DNA of 48,894 bases from DATBDE01 sp036270095 (GTDB lineage Bacteria; Actinomycetota; Thermoleophilia; Solirubrobacterales; Solirubrobacteraceae), in contig DATBDE010000003.1 of NCBI GenBank assembly GCA_036270095.1, forward strand, positions 1 to 48,894. The letters are read 5' to 3'. Every line of letters begins with the position of its first letter. The first letter of the stretch is position 1. Below, one piece after another: positions 32,798 to 41,110 of the stretch. The notes under the pieces were generated by a model. The model did no database searches and had not been told where the DNA came from. It was given only the letters and a program-made list of their open reading frames with translations. A program made the translations under genes and the position numbers.

Positions 32798-34081
32798 ATG
32801 GCCGTCTCCCTCACCGACGCCCGGTCGGCACAGCTCTACCGCCGCGCCCTCGAGTACCTCCCCGGGGGCGTCAACTCGCCGGTCCGGGCCATGCGCGCGA
32901 TCGGGCGCGACCCGCTGTTCATCGACCGCGGCGAGGGCTCGGAGATCATGGACGTCGACGGCAACCGCTACGTCGACTGGGTGATGTCGTGGGGGCCGCT
33001 CATCCACGGCCACGCCCATCCGGAGATCCTCGAGGCCGTCATCGCGGCGGCCGAGCGCGGCACGAGCTTCGGCGCGCCGACCCGAGGCGAGATCGCGCTG
33101 GCCGAGGAGGTCGCCACGCGCATGCCCTCGGTGGAGATGCTGCGCATGACCTCGTCGGGCACCGAGGCGACGATGAGCGCGCTGCGGCTCGCCCGCGCGG
33201 CCACCGGCCGGGACAAGATCCTGAAGTTCGCCGGCGCGTACCACGGCCACGTCGACGGGCTGCTGGCGGAGGCGGGCTCGGGCCTGGCCACGCAGGCCAT
33301 CCCCGCTTCGCCGGGCGTGCCCGAGGCCGCGACCCGGGCCACGGTCATCGTGCCCTGGAACGACCCGGACGCACTGCGAGCGGCCACGGCCGAGCACGAG
33401 CTCGCCGCGATCATCGCCGAGCCGTTCCCGGCCAACATGGGCGTCGTCCCCTCCAACGACGGCTTCCTCGAGCTGCTGCGCGAGCAGGCCGACGCCAACG
33501 GCGCGCTGCTCATCTTCGACGAGGTCATCTCCGGCTTCCGCGTGGCGACCGGCGGCGCCCAGGATCTGTGCGCGGTCCTGCCCGACCTGACCATTCTCGG
33601 CAAGATCCTCGGGGGCGGGCTGCCCGCCGCGGCCTTCGGCGGCTCCAACGACCTCATGGAGCGCGTGGCCCCGGCCGGCGACGTCTACCAGGCGGGCACG
33701 CTGTCCGGGAACCCGCTGGCCGTGGCCGCGGGGCGCACCGCGCTGGCCCTCCTCGACGACATCGCCTACCCGCGTCTGGCCGCCACCACCGAGCGGCTGG
33801 CCGCGGGCCTGCGCGCCGCCGCCGATGGCGGTCCGGTGCAGGTGGCCGCGGTACCGGGGCTGGTCACGGTATTCCTCTCCGAGAAGCCGGTGCGCAACTT
33901 CGCCGACGCCACCGCTTGCGACCTCGATGCCTACGCGGCCTGGTGCCGCGCCCTGCTCGCGCGCGGGGTCTATGCCCCGGCCTCTCAGTTCGAGGCCTGG
34001 TTCGTCTCGCTCGCCCACGACGAGCGCGACCTGGAGTGGACGATCGAGGCGGCGACCGCCGCGTTCAGCGAGGTCTGGTGA
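32798..34081 (+). CDS. hemL: Glutamate-1-semialdehyde 2,1-aminomutase
   Basis: A 427-residue fold-type I PLP enzyme that turns glutamate-1-semialdehyde into 5-aminolevulinate (C5 pathway). Motifs: YLPGGVNSPVRAM, NRYVDWVMSWGPLIHGHAHP, LRMTSSGTEATMSALRLARA, FDEVISGFRVATGGAQ (PLP Asp region), and the catalytic lysine Lys269 in LGKILGGGLPAAAFGG. Length is standard. The next gene starts inside its stop (GTGA at 34078-34081). Confidence 0.96.
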   Translation: MAVSLTDARSAQLYRRALEYLPGGVNSPVRAMRAIGRDPLFIDRGEGSEIMDVDGNRYVDWVMSWGPLIHGHAHPEILEAVIAAAERGTSFGAPTRGEIALAEEVATRMPSVEMLRMTSSGTEATMSALRLARAATGRDKILKFAGAYHGHVDGLLAEAGSGLATQAIPASPGVPEAATRATVIVPWNDPDALRAATAEHELAAIIAEPFPANMGVVPSNDGFLELLREQADANGALLIFDEVISGFRVATGGAQDLCAVLPDLTILGKILGGGLPAAAFGGSNDLMERVAPAGDVYQAGTLSGNPLAVAAGRTALALLDDIAYPRLAATTERLAAGLRAAADGGPVQVAAVPGLVTVFLSEKPVRNFADATACDLDAYAAWCRALLARGVYAPASQFEAWFVSLAHDERDLEWTIEAATAAFSEVW

Positions 34082-34470
34082 CCCTCGAGCCGCTGGCCGA
34101 CGCCGTCCGCGACGAGGGCGGCCTGCTCGCGGACGTCGCCGCCGCGCCGCCGTACCCGCCGGCGGACTGGGGCGAGCGGGTGCCGGGCGACTACGCGCTC
34201 ATCGTGGAGGCCATCCGCGAGGGCTACGAGCTGCATTACGGCCACCCGCGCGTGGTCGCCCCCGACGATCCCGACCTGGCGCTGCTGGCGGGCGACCGGC
34301 TCTACGCGCTTGGGCTTGCGCGCCTTGCCGACCTGGGCGATCTGGAGGCGGTCGTGGTCCTCGCCGATCTCATCGCCGACAGCGCCCGTGCCCACGCCGA
34401 GGGCGCCCCCGATCGTGCTCGTGCGGCTTGGCACGAGGCGACCGCGAGGCTGACAGAACCCAACCGGTAA
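34078..34470 (+). CDS. Small conserved helical protein coupled to hemL
   Basis: A 130-residue acidic, mostly helical protein: LADAVRDEGGLLADVAAAPP, then YALIVEAIREGYELHYGHPR, then LAGDRLYALGLARLADLGDL and an ending of the form AWHEATARLT. No signal peptide or known catalytic motif. It is fused to hemL by GTGA and so is translated with heme genes. The conserved coupling hints at a role in heme synthesis or cytochrome assembly, but none is established. Confidence 0.7.
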   Translation: MTLEPLADAVRDEGGLLADVAAAPPYPPADWGERVPGDYALIVEAIREGYELHYGHPRVVAPDDPDLALLAGDRLYALGLARLADLGDLEAVVVLADLIADSARAHAEGAPDRARAAWHEATARLTEPNR

Positions 34471-34530
34471 CCTGCCGCGTACTCGGGTTGAGCCCGCGTT
34501 TAGGGCCCGCGGACGGACCCTCCATCAGGA

Positions 34531-35202
34531 ATGCCAGACAAGCGCGAGAACATCAAGTCCCGCTACGCCGAGGACCGGGAGATCCCGGGGGCGTACGAGG
34601 GCGAGACGGTCACTCGACGACGCTTCATGGTGGGCACGACCCACCTGGCCGGCGCCGGCGCCACGCTGGCGTTCACGCTGCCCGCGCTGGCGTTTGCGCT
34701 CGGACCGGTGTTCGAACGCCGCCCGGCCACATGGGAGGACGTCGGGCCGATCACGGCGTTCAACCCCAACAGCTACGTCCCGGTGAACTTCACCCAGACG
34801 CCGGGCATCGGCGACGTCGGCCGTACCACTGCCTACGTACGCCGCTTCAACCCGTCGATCGACGGCGGACAGGAGCCGCGCGACCGGTACGAGGCCTACA
34901 TCGCCATCTCCACCCGCTGCGCGCACCTGGGTTGCCCGGTCCGCTACGTGCCCGCGGCCCAGCGCTTCATCTGCCCGTGCCACGGCGGCGTGTACGACAA
35001 CCTCGGCAAGGTCAACGGCGGGCCGCCGGTGCGCCCGCTGGACCGGTTCTACACGCGCGTGCGCGCCGGCCACCTGCAGATCGGCCCGCGCTTCTCGGTC
35101 AACTCGGAGCTGAACCGCTTCTCGCCGCGCGACCCGGGCGAGCCGCTGGACGGCATCGGCCAGTACCTGTACCCGGCACGCTTCTCGCCCCCCAAGCCCT
35201 GA
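34531..35202 (+). CDS. qcrA: Rieske iron-sulfur protein of the menaquinol-cytochrome c reductase
   Basis: A 223-residue Rieske protein. The [2Fe-2S] cluster ligands are Cys130-x-His132 with Cys135 (RCAHLGCPV) and Cys148-x-Cys150-His151 (FICPCHGGVYD). A twin-arginine motif TRRRFMVGT (from residue 28) before a hydrophobic segment shows Tat export, consistent with tatA and tatC later in the window. A long N-terminal cytoplasmic part precedes it. ATG 34531 is followed by cytochrome b with an ATG inside its stop (35202). Confidence 0.94.
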   Translation: MPDKRENIKSRYAEDREIPGAYEGETVTRRRFMVGTTHLAGAGATLAFTLPALAFALGPVFERRPATWEDVGPITAFNPNSYVPVNFTQTPGIGDVGRTTAYVRRFNPSIDGGQEPRDRYEAYIAISTRCAHLGCPVRYVPAAQRFICPCHGGVYDNLGKVNGGPPVRPLDRFYTRVRAGHLQIGPRFSVNSELNRFSPRDPGEPLDGIGQYLYPARFSPPKP

Positions 35203-36041
35203 TGCCGCGGATCAAGCTCCCGTCCAAGCTTCCCTCGCCGCCGCCAGGCGCGGTGCCCAAATCGCTGCAGCCCTCCCCGGGACGGCCGCAGGAGGGCAAC
35301 GGCAAGAAGTCGCTGAAGGACAAGGTCATCCACGACGGCACCGAGGCCGGGACGACCGTCGTCGACTGGGTCGACGAGCGCACCTCGCTGTCGGGCGCCC
35401 TGCGCTGGACGCTGTTCCGCAAGGTGCCCAAGGGGACGAACTGGTTCTACACCCTGGGCTCCGCCACGCTGTTCGCCTTCCTCAACCAGGCGGTGACCGG
35501 CGTCTTCCTGGCCATGTACTACGACCCCTCGCCCACGCGGGCCTACGAGTCGATCCGCTTCGTCACCAACGAGGCCTTCCTCGGCGAGTTCGTGCGCGGC
35601 ATGCACAAGTGGGGGTCGTCGGTGATGGTGATCCTGATCTTCCTGCACATGGCCCGGGTGTTCTTCTTCGGCGCCTACAAGTACCCGCGCGAGCTGAACT
35701 GGGTCATCGGCGTGGTCCTGCTCATCCTCACCATGACCATGGCCTTCACCGGCTACCTGCTCCCGTTCGACCAGCGGTCCTACTGGGCCACGATCGTGGG
35801 CGTGAACATCAACGGCACCGGCGCCTTCATCGGGCCGTACCTGAGCGACTTCCTACGCGCTGGACCCGACTTCGGGGCGACCACGTTGTCGCGCTTCTAC
35901 GCCATCCACATGATGCTCATACCGGGGGCGATCGCTGCCCTCATCGGGGCGCACCTGTACCTCGTCGCCAAGCTCGGGACCACCGCGCCGCCGTGGCTGA
36001 AGGTCGAGTCCGAGCCCGAGTTGCGCGAGCAAGAGGTCTGA
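35202..36041 (+). CDS. qcrB: Cytochrome b, N-terminal (b6-type) subunit
   Basis: A 279-residue cytochrome b6-type protein with four transmembrane helices and two heme b. Ligands are His135 and His149 (13 residues between) and His236 and His251 (14 residues between). The unequal 13/14 spacing is that of cytochrome b6, not bc1. GYLLPFDQRSYWATIVGVNI is the b6-like Qo loop. A Pro/Lys-rich cytoplasmic extension of about 80 residues precedes helix 1. ATG 35202 overlaps the qcrA stop. The remaining helices are on the next gene. Confidence 0.92.
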   Translation: MPRIKLPSKLPSPPPGAVPKSLQPSPGRPQEGNGKKSLKDKVIHDGTEAGTTVVDWVDERTSLSGALRWTLFRKVPKGTNWFYTLGSATLFAFLNQAVTGVFLAMYYDPSPTRAYESIRFVTNEAFLGEFVRGMHKWGSSVMVILIFLHMARVFFFGAYKYPRELNWVIGVVLLILTMTMAFTGYLLPFDQRSYWATIVGVNINGTGAFIGPYLSDFLRAGPDFGATTLSRFYAIHMMLIPGAIAALIGAHLYLVAKLGTTAPPWLKVESEPELREQEV

Positions 36042-36045
36042 CCTC

Positions 36046-36771
36046 GTGAACGCCCGCGAGAAGGAGGCCTACCTCCGGGACTACTCGGTGATGAAGTCGC
36101 AGGGGAAGCCGTTCTTCCCCTACGCGGTCGCCAAGGACTCGATCATGGCGCTGATCGTGATGCTGGTGATCATCGCGCTCTCGGTCGTGCTCGGGGCCGA
36201 GCTCGGCCCCAAGGCCGACCCGTCGACCACGACCTACGTCCCGCGGCCGGAGTGGTACTTCTTCTTCCTCTTCGAGGTGCTGCGGGTCATCAAGCCGCCC
36301 GAGCTCGTCCCGCTGGCGACGATCGGCGTGCCGACGATCTGCATGATCCTGCTGTTCACGCTGCCGTTCTTCGACCGCTCGACCGAGCGGCGCCCGGAGC
36401 GGCGGCCGATCGCGACCACGGCCGGGATCCTCACCATCGCCGCGATCGCCTTCCTGACCTACCAGGGCGCGAACGCCGGCCCGCCCACCCAGATCGACAT
36501 GAAGCCGCCCAGCGACCTGCACGGCGCGTCGCTCGCGCAGTACAACGCGGGCAAGCTCGTGGCCGCGCAGTCGGGCTGCCTGGCCTGCCACAAGATCGGC
36601 GACAACGGGAACGACGGCCCGGGTCCGCCGCTGACCGACGTCGGGAGCCGCGTGCCCAAGCAGGCGATTGCGCGCACGCTGATCAACCCGACGTCGCCGA
36701 TGCCGTCGTTCAAGGACCTCCCGCCGGCGAAGTTCAACGCGCTCGTCGCCTTCCTGAGCCAGCTGCAGTGA
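36046..36771 (+). CDS. qcrC: Subunit IV-cytochrome c fusion of the menaquinol-cytochrome c reductase
   Basis: A 241-residue fusion. The first part is subunit IV-like, with the Qo motif PEWYFFFLFEVLR and helices MALIVMLVIIALSVVLGAEL and ATIGVPTICMILLFTLPFFD. After a third helix (AGILTIAAIAFLTYQ) comes an extracytoplasmic cytochrome c domain: CLACH with Cys178, Cys181, His182 and a likely axial Met219 in SPMPSFKDLP. The same split, b6-like plus c fusion, is known in Bacillus QcrC. GTG 36046 is 4 nt after qcrB. It ends overlapping the menG start (GTGA). Confidence 0.93.
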   Translation: MNAREKEAYLRDYSVMKSQGKPFFPYAVAKDSIMALIVMLVIIALSVVLGAELGPKADPSTTTYVPRPEWYFFFLFEVLRVIKPPELVPLATIGVPTICMILLFTLPFFDRSTERRPERRPIATTAGILTIAAIAFLTYQGANAGPPTQIDMKPPSDLHGASLAQYNAGKLVAAQSGCLACHKIGDNGNDGPGPPLTDVGSRVPKQAIARTLINPTSPMPSFKDLPPAKFNALVAFLSQLQ

Positions 36772-37472
36772 CGCGCGCCGCGGCCGGCGGCATGCTCGAG
36801 GAGCAGCAGGTCCGGGCGATGTTCGACCGCATCGCCGGCGTCTACGACCGCATGAACCGGGTGATGACGGCGGGCCTGGACGCGCGCTGGCGCTCGCGCG
36901 CCGCCGACCTGGCCGCGCTGGGCGAGGGCGGGCGGGCGCTCGACGTCGCCTGTGGCACGGGCGACTTGACCTTGGAGCTGGCCGCGCGCGTGGGCGAGCG
37001 CGGCGAGGTGGTGGGCTGCGACTTCTCGGCGTCGATGCTCGAGCTCGCCCGGCGCAAGGCCCCGGGCATCCAGTTCGACCAGGCCAATGCGCTCGACCTC
37101 CCCTACCCGGACGATGCGTTCGACGCCGCCACCGTCGGCTTCGGCGCGCGCAACTTCTCCGACCTGCGCCAGGGCCTGGCCGAGATGGCGCGCGTGGTGC
37201 GCCCGGGCGGGCGCGTCGTCGTGCTCGAGATCACCAACCCTCAGCGGCCGCCGCTGTCGTGGTTCCACCGGGTGTGGTTCGACCGCCTGGTGCCCATGCT
37301 CGGGCGCGTCACCGGGCAGGCCGACGCCTACAGCTACCTGCCCAACTCGGTGCGCCGCTTCCCCGCTCCCGAGGACCTTGCGGGTACGCTCGCATCCGTG
37401 GGCCTCGGGAGGATCCGTTGGGTGTTGACCGCGGGCGGAATCATCGCCATCCACGTCGGGGAGCGCCCGTAG
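36768..37472 (+). CDS. menG: Demethylmenaquinone methyltransferase MenG/UbiE
   Basis: A 234-residue class I SAM methyltransferase that adds the ring methyl of menaquinone. SAM loop ALDVACGTGDLTLEL (Asp59 to Gly65), then FDRIAGVYDRMNRVMTAG typical of UbiE, VGFGARNFSDLRQGLAEMAR and EITNPQRPPLSWFHRVW. GTG 36768 overlaps the qcrC stop; ATG 36792 (MLEEQQVRAMF) is the alternative. It links quinone synthesis to the menaquinol-oxidising complex directly upstream. Confidence 0.95.
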   Translation: MTRAAAGGMLEEQQVRAMFDRIAGVYDRMNRVMTAGLDARWRSRAADLAALGEGGRALDVACGTGDLTLELAARVGERGEVVGCDFSASMLELARRKAPGIQFDQANALDLPYPDDAFDAATVGFGARNFSDLRQGLAEMARVVRPGGRVVVLEITNPQRPPLSWFHRVWFDRLVPMLGRVTGQADAYSYLPNSVRRFPAPEDLAGTLASVGLGRIRWVLTAGGIIAIHVGERP

Positions 37473-38449
37473 TGGCGACCGCGCCGACGGTCGACGCTGT
37501 GGTGCGCGCGGCGGGTCCCCACGTCGCGGCGCTCATGGGCCGGATCGAGGAGCGCCTGGCGGCAGTCATCGCCGGCCACGGCGAGCTCTTGGCCGCGCAC
37601 GCCGGCTCGACCATCGCGGCCGGGGGCAAGCGCCTGCGCCCGCTGCTCGTGCTGGTGGCCGCGGGCCCCGACGCGACCGGCGACGGCGTCGTGCGCGCCG
37701 CGGTGGCCGTCGAGCTCGTGCACTCGGCCACGCTGGTCCACGACGACGTGCTCGACGCGGCCGCCCTGCGCCGCGGCCGCCCGACCGTGGTGGCCTCGGC
37801 GGGCCGCGACATCGCCACCGCGACCGGCGACCTGCTGTTCTCGCGCGCGTTCGCCGAGCTGGCCGACAACGGCCGCATCGACGAGATCCAGGTGCTCTCG
37901 GACGCGGGCTCGGCGCTGGCCGCCGGCGAGCTGCTGCAGCGCGCCGACGCCTGGGACGGCTCGGTGCCGGTGCAGCGCTACCTGGAGCGCTGCGAGCTGA
38001 AGACCGCGCGGCTGTTCGAGGCCGCGTGCATGCTGGGCGCGCTCGAGGGTGCCGACGCCGACGGCCGGGTGGAGGCCCTGGGCGCGTTCGGGCGCCGGGT
38101 CGGGCTGGCCTTCCAGCTCCTCGACGACGTGCTCGACGTCTCCGGGCCGGCCGAGCGCACGGGCAAGCACCGCGGGGCCGACCTGCTCGACGGCACGGTG
38201 ACCCTGCCGCTGATCCTCGCGCGCGAGCGCGACCCCGAGCTGGCGGCGCTCGATCCGCGCTCGGTGCGCACGCCGGCGGAGGCCGAGGCGGTGTGCGCGC
38301 GGGTCGAGGCGACGGGCGCGCTCGAGGAGGCCAAGCGCCGCGCGCTGGCCATCGTGGCCGAGGCCAAGGCGGAGCTGCCCGAGCTGCCGGGCCCCCAGCG
38401 CGAGGCGCTGGAGCTGGTCGCCGACGGCGTCGTCGAGCGCTACGCCTAG
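37472..38449 (+). CDS. Polyprenyl diphosphate synthase
   Basis: A 325-residue trans-prenyltransferase (heptaprenyl/octaprenyl type) that makes the menaquinone side chain. First Asp-rich motif LVHDDVLDAAALRRG has Asp91, Asp92, Asp95, and the second, FQLLDDVLDVSG, has Asp218, Asp219, Asp222. GGKRLRPLLVLVAAG supplies the diphosphate-binding residues. GTG 37472 overlaps the menG stop by one base (TAGTG). It is the last gene of the quinone set. Confidence 0.94.
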   Translation: MATAPTVDAVVRAAGPHVAALMGRIEERLAAVIAGHGELLAAHAGSTIAAGGKRLRPLLVLVAAGPDATGDGVVRAAVAVELVHSATLVHDDVLDAAALRRGRPTVVASAGRDIATATGDLLFSRAFAELADNGRIDEIQVLSDAGSALAAGELLQRADAWDGSVPVQRYLERCELKTARLFEAACMLGALEGADADGRVEALGAFGRRVGLAFQLLDDVLDVSGPAERTGKHRGADLLDGTVTLPLILARERDPELAALDPRSVRTPAEAEAVCARVEATGALEEAKRRALAIVAEAKAELPELPGPQREALELVADGVVERYA

Positions 38450-38457
38450 CCCTGAGC

Positions 38458-38523
38458 CATTCTCGCCGCCCCTGGCGGGGTCCTCGGGTTCGCCGTGTCG
38501 AGCACGGCTCACCCCCGCGTCCG
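38458..38523. repeat. Second copy of the dispersed intergenic element
   Basis: Matches the yidC-jag spacer: CATTCTCGCCGC (38458-), then GTCCTCGG, GAGCACG and GCGTCC in order. TGAGCC (38453-38458) and GGCTCA (38506-38511) form an inverted repeat around it, so the flanking stem is different from that of the first copy. It lies between the stop of the polyprenyl synthase and the end of the convergent zinc-ribbon gene. Confidence 0.45.
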
Positions 38524-38546
38524 GCCCCAGGAACACGAGCTCTGGC

Positions 38547-38981
38547 TTAGAAATCAAACGGGACGATCAAGTCGTCCTGCAGCGCGTGGATGAAGCGCTC
38601 GATCTGCTCTTCCATGTTCGCGTGCGTCAGGTGGCGCAGGTCGTGGACGATGGTCTCCATCCCGCGCTCGAGCTCCTCGTCGAGGAGCTCCACGATGCCC
38701 CGGTCGTACACCGCGCCGCCGATCCACTCGCAGTTGGGACAGCGGAGCTCGAGCCGCCAGGTGTCGGCGGCGACCTCTTCCCAGTCGATCGGGTGGACCA
38801 GATTGGAGCCGCAGTCGCGGCAGATGTGCAGCCGGCGCGAGGGGGCGGCGACCGTCTTCTGGGCCTCCGGCCCGGCGGCGTCGCGGCGGCCCGTTGCGCC
38901 GAACACCACGACCTCGATCTGCTTCCCGCTGGGAAGCCGGAGGCGTCGCACCTTGTCCTGATCTTCGCTCTGCTGGTCCAT
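38547..38981 (-). CDS. Zinc-ribbon conserved hypothetical protein
   Basis: A 144-residue protein with two cysteine pairs (HICRDCGSNLVHP and LRCPNCEWIGGA) about 30 residues apart, the likely four ligands of one zinc ribbon. A C-terminal helical region, ELLDEELERGMETIVHDLRH, holds no motif. The ATG at 38981 is preferred over longer frames that read through the tatA side. TATAGG or ATATAG lies just upstream on the minus strand. It is divergent from tatA. Possibly DNA- or RNA-binding; function unknown. Confidence 0.78.
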   Translation of the reverse strand: MDQQSEDQDKVRRLRLPSGKQIEVVVFGATGRRDAAGPEAQKTVAAPSRRLHICRDCGSNLVHPIDWEEVAADTWRLELRCPNCEWIGGAVYDRGIVELLDEELERGMETIVHDLRHLTHANMEEQIERFIHALQDDLIVPFDF

Positions 38982-39062
38982 GTTCTCGTGCCTATATCGA
39001 CTCGGGGATGACGAACTTGACGGCTCTCGGTTTGATTTCGGTAAGCGGTTGGGCACTGCCGC

Positions 39063-39068
39063 TAGGCT
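39063..39068 (+). promoter_or_regulatory. -10 box TAGGCT of tatA
   Basis: TAGGCT lies 16 nt before GTG 39085, and GAGGAGAA at 39073-39080 provides a ribosome binding site, so this promoter yields a short leader, unlike the leaderless ones. Confidence 0.45.
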
Positions 39069-39084
39069 TGTCGAGGAGAACTTC

Positions 39085-39348
39085 GTGTTCAGCTCGATCG
39101 GACCCCTCGAAATCATCGTCGTGCTCGTGATCATTCTCTTGATCTTCGGGCCGAAGCGGCTGCCTGGGCTGGGGAGATCCCTCGGGTCCGGCATGCGCAA
39201 CTTCAAGGACTCGATCGCGGGCAAGGACGACGACGAGGACGAGGATGAGGACGAGCGGCCGGAGCTGACCAAGGCGGAGGCCAAGTCCGACGACCGTCCC
39301 GCCGAAGAGCGCCAGGTCAACGAGGCGCTCGGCCGGTCCGGCGACTAG
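39085..39348 (+). CDS. tatA: Twin-arginine translocase subunit TatA
   Basis: An 87-residue pore-forming Tat subunit. A short N-terminus leads into the transmembrane helix LEIIVVLVIILLIF (about 8-21), then the hinge FGPKRLPGLGRSLG (21-34), an amphipathic helix and an acidic Asp/Glu-rich tail. GTG 39085 has a good ribosome binding site and fits the TatA start; the longer frame from 38980 is upstream of the promoter. tatC starts 21 bp later, so they form one unit. Confidence 0.92.
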   Translation: MFSSIGPLEIIVVLVIILLIFGPKRLPGLGRSLGSGMRNFKDSIAGKDDDEDEDEDERPELTKAEAKSDDRPAEERQVNEALGRSGD

Positions 39349-39368
39349 CCCCCGAAGCCGCCGGCGGC

Positions 39369-40367
39369 ATGGCGACCGCGCTCCGTCCGATCAAGCACGA
39401 CGACCGGCTCTCGCTGGTCGAGCACCTCGACGAGCTCCGCACGCGCATGATCATCTGCGGGGTGACGCTGGCGGTCGCGTTCGGCGTCTGCTTCTGGCAG
39501 AACCACGTGTTGCTGCACATCCTCAACGTGCCGCTGCAGGAGACCACGAACGCGGTCACGTCGGGCGGGCGGCTCTCGCAGACGGCGCGCCAGGCCGCGT
39601 TGCAGCGCCGCGCGCTCCAGCAGCTCGGCGGCGCCGTCAACACGCTGGCCGAGGGCGCCGAGCGGCTCCCGCCGGTGCAGCGGGCGCAGTTCGAGGCGCA
39701 GCTGCGCGCGTACAACCGCACCGTCACCCTGCTGCCGTCGACCATCCCCAAGCGCCAACCGGTCACGCTCGGCGTGGGCGAGCCGTTCACGACGACGCTG
39801 ACGACCGCCTTCTGGTTCGGGCTGATCTTCTCCCTGCCGATCATCCTGTACCAGATCTACGCGTTCGTCTTACCGGCGTTCTCGCCCCGCGAGCGCCGGG
39901 TGGCCCTGCCGCTGATGGCGATGATCCCGATCCTGTTCATCGCCGGCGTGCTGTTCGCGTACTTCCTCGTGCTGCCGCCGGCCATCGGGTTCCTGCAGCA
40001 CTTCAACGACCAGTCCTTCGACGTGCTCGTGCAGGCGCGCGACTACTACAAGTTCGAGCTGCTCACGATCGTGATGGTCGGGCTGATCTTCCAGGTGCCG
40101 ATCGGGATGGTCGCACTGAACCGTGCGGGCATCCTCTCGGCCGCCAAGCTGCGCCGGACGTGGCGCTACGCGGTGGTCATCATCGCCGTGGTCGCGGCCC
40201 TGCTGCCTGGGGTCGACCCGGTCACCACGGTGCTGGAGATGATTCCCCTGCTGGCCCTCTACCTGCTGAGTATCCTGCTCCTGACCTGGCTCGACCGTCG
40301 ATCTCCAGTGCATCGTGACCTGGAGCCCGACGGCGAGGAGGACTACGAGCCGCTCGACTTCGACTGA
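39369..40367 (+). CDS. tatC: Twin-arginine translocase subunit TatC with enlarged first periplasmic loop
   Basis: A 332-residue TatC, longer than the usual 240-260. The N-terminal SLVEHLDELRTRMIICGVTL holds the conserved Glu-Leu-Arg signal-peptide site before helix 1 (about 27-45). Helix 2 starts only near 146 (after GEPFTTTLTTAFWFG). So the first periplasmic loop spans about 90 residues instead of about 30, with a helical insert rich in Gln, Arg and Ala (RQAALQRRALQQLGG). Helices 3-6 are normal. It acts with TatA to export folded proteins such as the Rieske protein. Confidence 0.94.
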   Translation: MATALRPIKHDDRLSLVEHLDELRTRMIICGVTLAVAFGVCFWQNHVLLHILNVPLQETTNAVTSGGRLSQTARQAALQRRALQQLGGAVNTLAEGAERLPPVQRAQFEAQLRAYNRTVTLLPSTIPKRQPVTLGVGEPFTTTLTTAFWFGLIFSLPIILYQIYAFVLPAFSPRERRVALPLMAMIPILFIAGVLFAYFLVLPPAIGFLQHFNDQSFDVLVQARDYYKFELLTIVMVGLIFQVPIGMVALNRAGILSAAKLRRTWRYAVVIIAVVAALLPGVDPVTTVLEMIPLLALYLLSILLLTWLDRRSPVHRDLEPDGEEDYEPLDFD

Positions 40368-40370
40368 CCA

Positions 40371-41069
40371 ATGCTCTTCGACCTCAGAGGCCGCGGCCGG
40401 CACCGCACGGTCCAGATCGTCTACACGACGCTCGCCGTCCTCATGGCGGCGGGGCTGATCCTGTTCGGCGTCGGGTCGGGGCTCGCGGGCGGCCTCATCG
40501 ACGCCCTCAACGGCGGCGGCGGGTCGAGCAACACGGCCAGCTCCAACCTGTCCAAGCAGGCCGACACGCTGCAGAAGCGCGCGCAGCAGAACCCGCAGGA
40601 CCCCACCACCTGGGCGCGGCTGGCGCGGGCCAAGTTCCAGCTCGCGGCCAGCACGGTCGACCAGAACACGGGCCAGATCTCCGCCGACGGGCGCAAGGAC
40701 CTCGCCGCGGCAGGCGTGGCCTGGGACCGCTACCTGGCCCTGAATCCCGAGAAGCCCGACACCGCCACCGCGGCCGTGATGGTGCAGGCCTTCATCCAGC
40801 TCAACCAGGCGGCCAAGGCGGCCGACGCGCAGGAGATCGTCACCGGCGCGCACCCCAACCGCAACGCCTACCTGAACCTGGCCAAGCTCGCCTACGCCGC
40901 CGGCCAGACCCGCAAGGGCGACCTCGCGGCGCAGAAGGCGCTGGCCGAGACGCCGAAGGACCTGCGCACGGCGGTCAAGGACCAGCTCGACCAGGCCAAG
41001 AAGCAGGGCGCGGCCGCGGCCGGCGGCCAGACCCCGACGGCGCCGGCGCCGACGACCTCCACCGGCTGA
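40371..41069 (+). CDS. Membrane-anchored tetratricopeptide-like protein
   Basis: A 232-residue protein with an N-terminal transmembrane segment (IVYTTLAVLMAAGLILFGVG), a Gly/Ser/Asn linker, then helical repeats from about 55 to 205: TWARLARAKFQLAASTVDQN, AAGVAWDRYLALNPEK, AAVMVQAFIQLNQAAKAADA, AYLNLAKLAYAAGQTRKGDL. These resemble TPR units. The C-terminus is Ala/Pro/Thr-rich. The repeat part lies outside the membrane if the N-terminus is inside. It follows tatC by 3 nt, so it may assist Tat or envelope assembly, though that is inference. Confidence 0.8.
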   Translation: MLFDLRGRGRHRTVQIVYTTLAVLMAAGLILFGVGSGLAGGLIDALNGGGGSSNTASSNLSKQADTLQKRAQQNPQDPTTWARLARAKFQLAASTVDQNTGQISADGRKDLAAAGVAWDRYLALNPEKPDTATAAVMVQAFIQLNQAAKAADAQEIVTGAHPNRNAYLNLAKLAYAAGQTRKGDLAAQKALAETPKDLRTAVKDQLDQAKKQGAAAAGGQTPTAPAPTTSTG

Positions 41070-41110
41070 GTACTCCTCGTTCAGGCCATCGCTCGGCGCC
41101 GAGAATGGCC

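Noticed and set aside
31685..34018. 777-codon minus-strand frame over the siroheme-decarboxylase and hemL genes
   Set aside because: It is the antisense of two well-supported genes and shows no protein-like motif.
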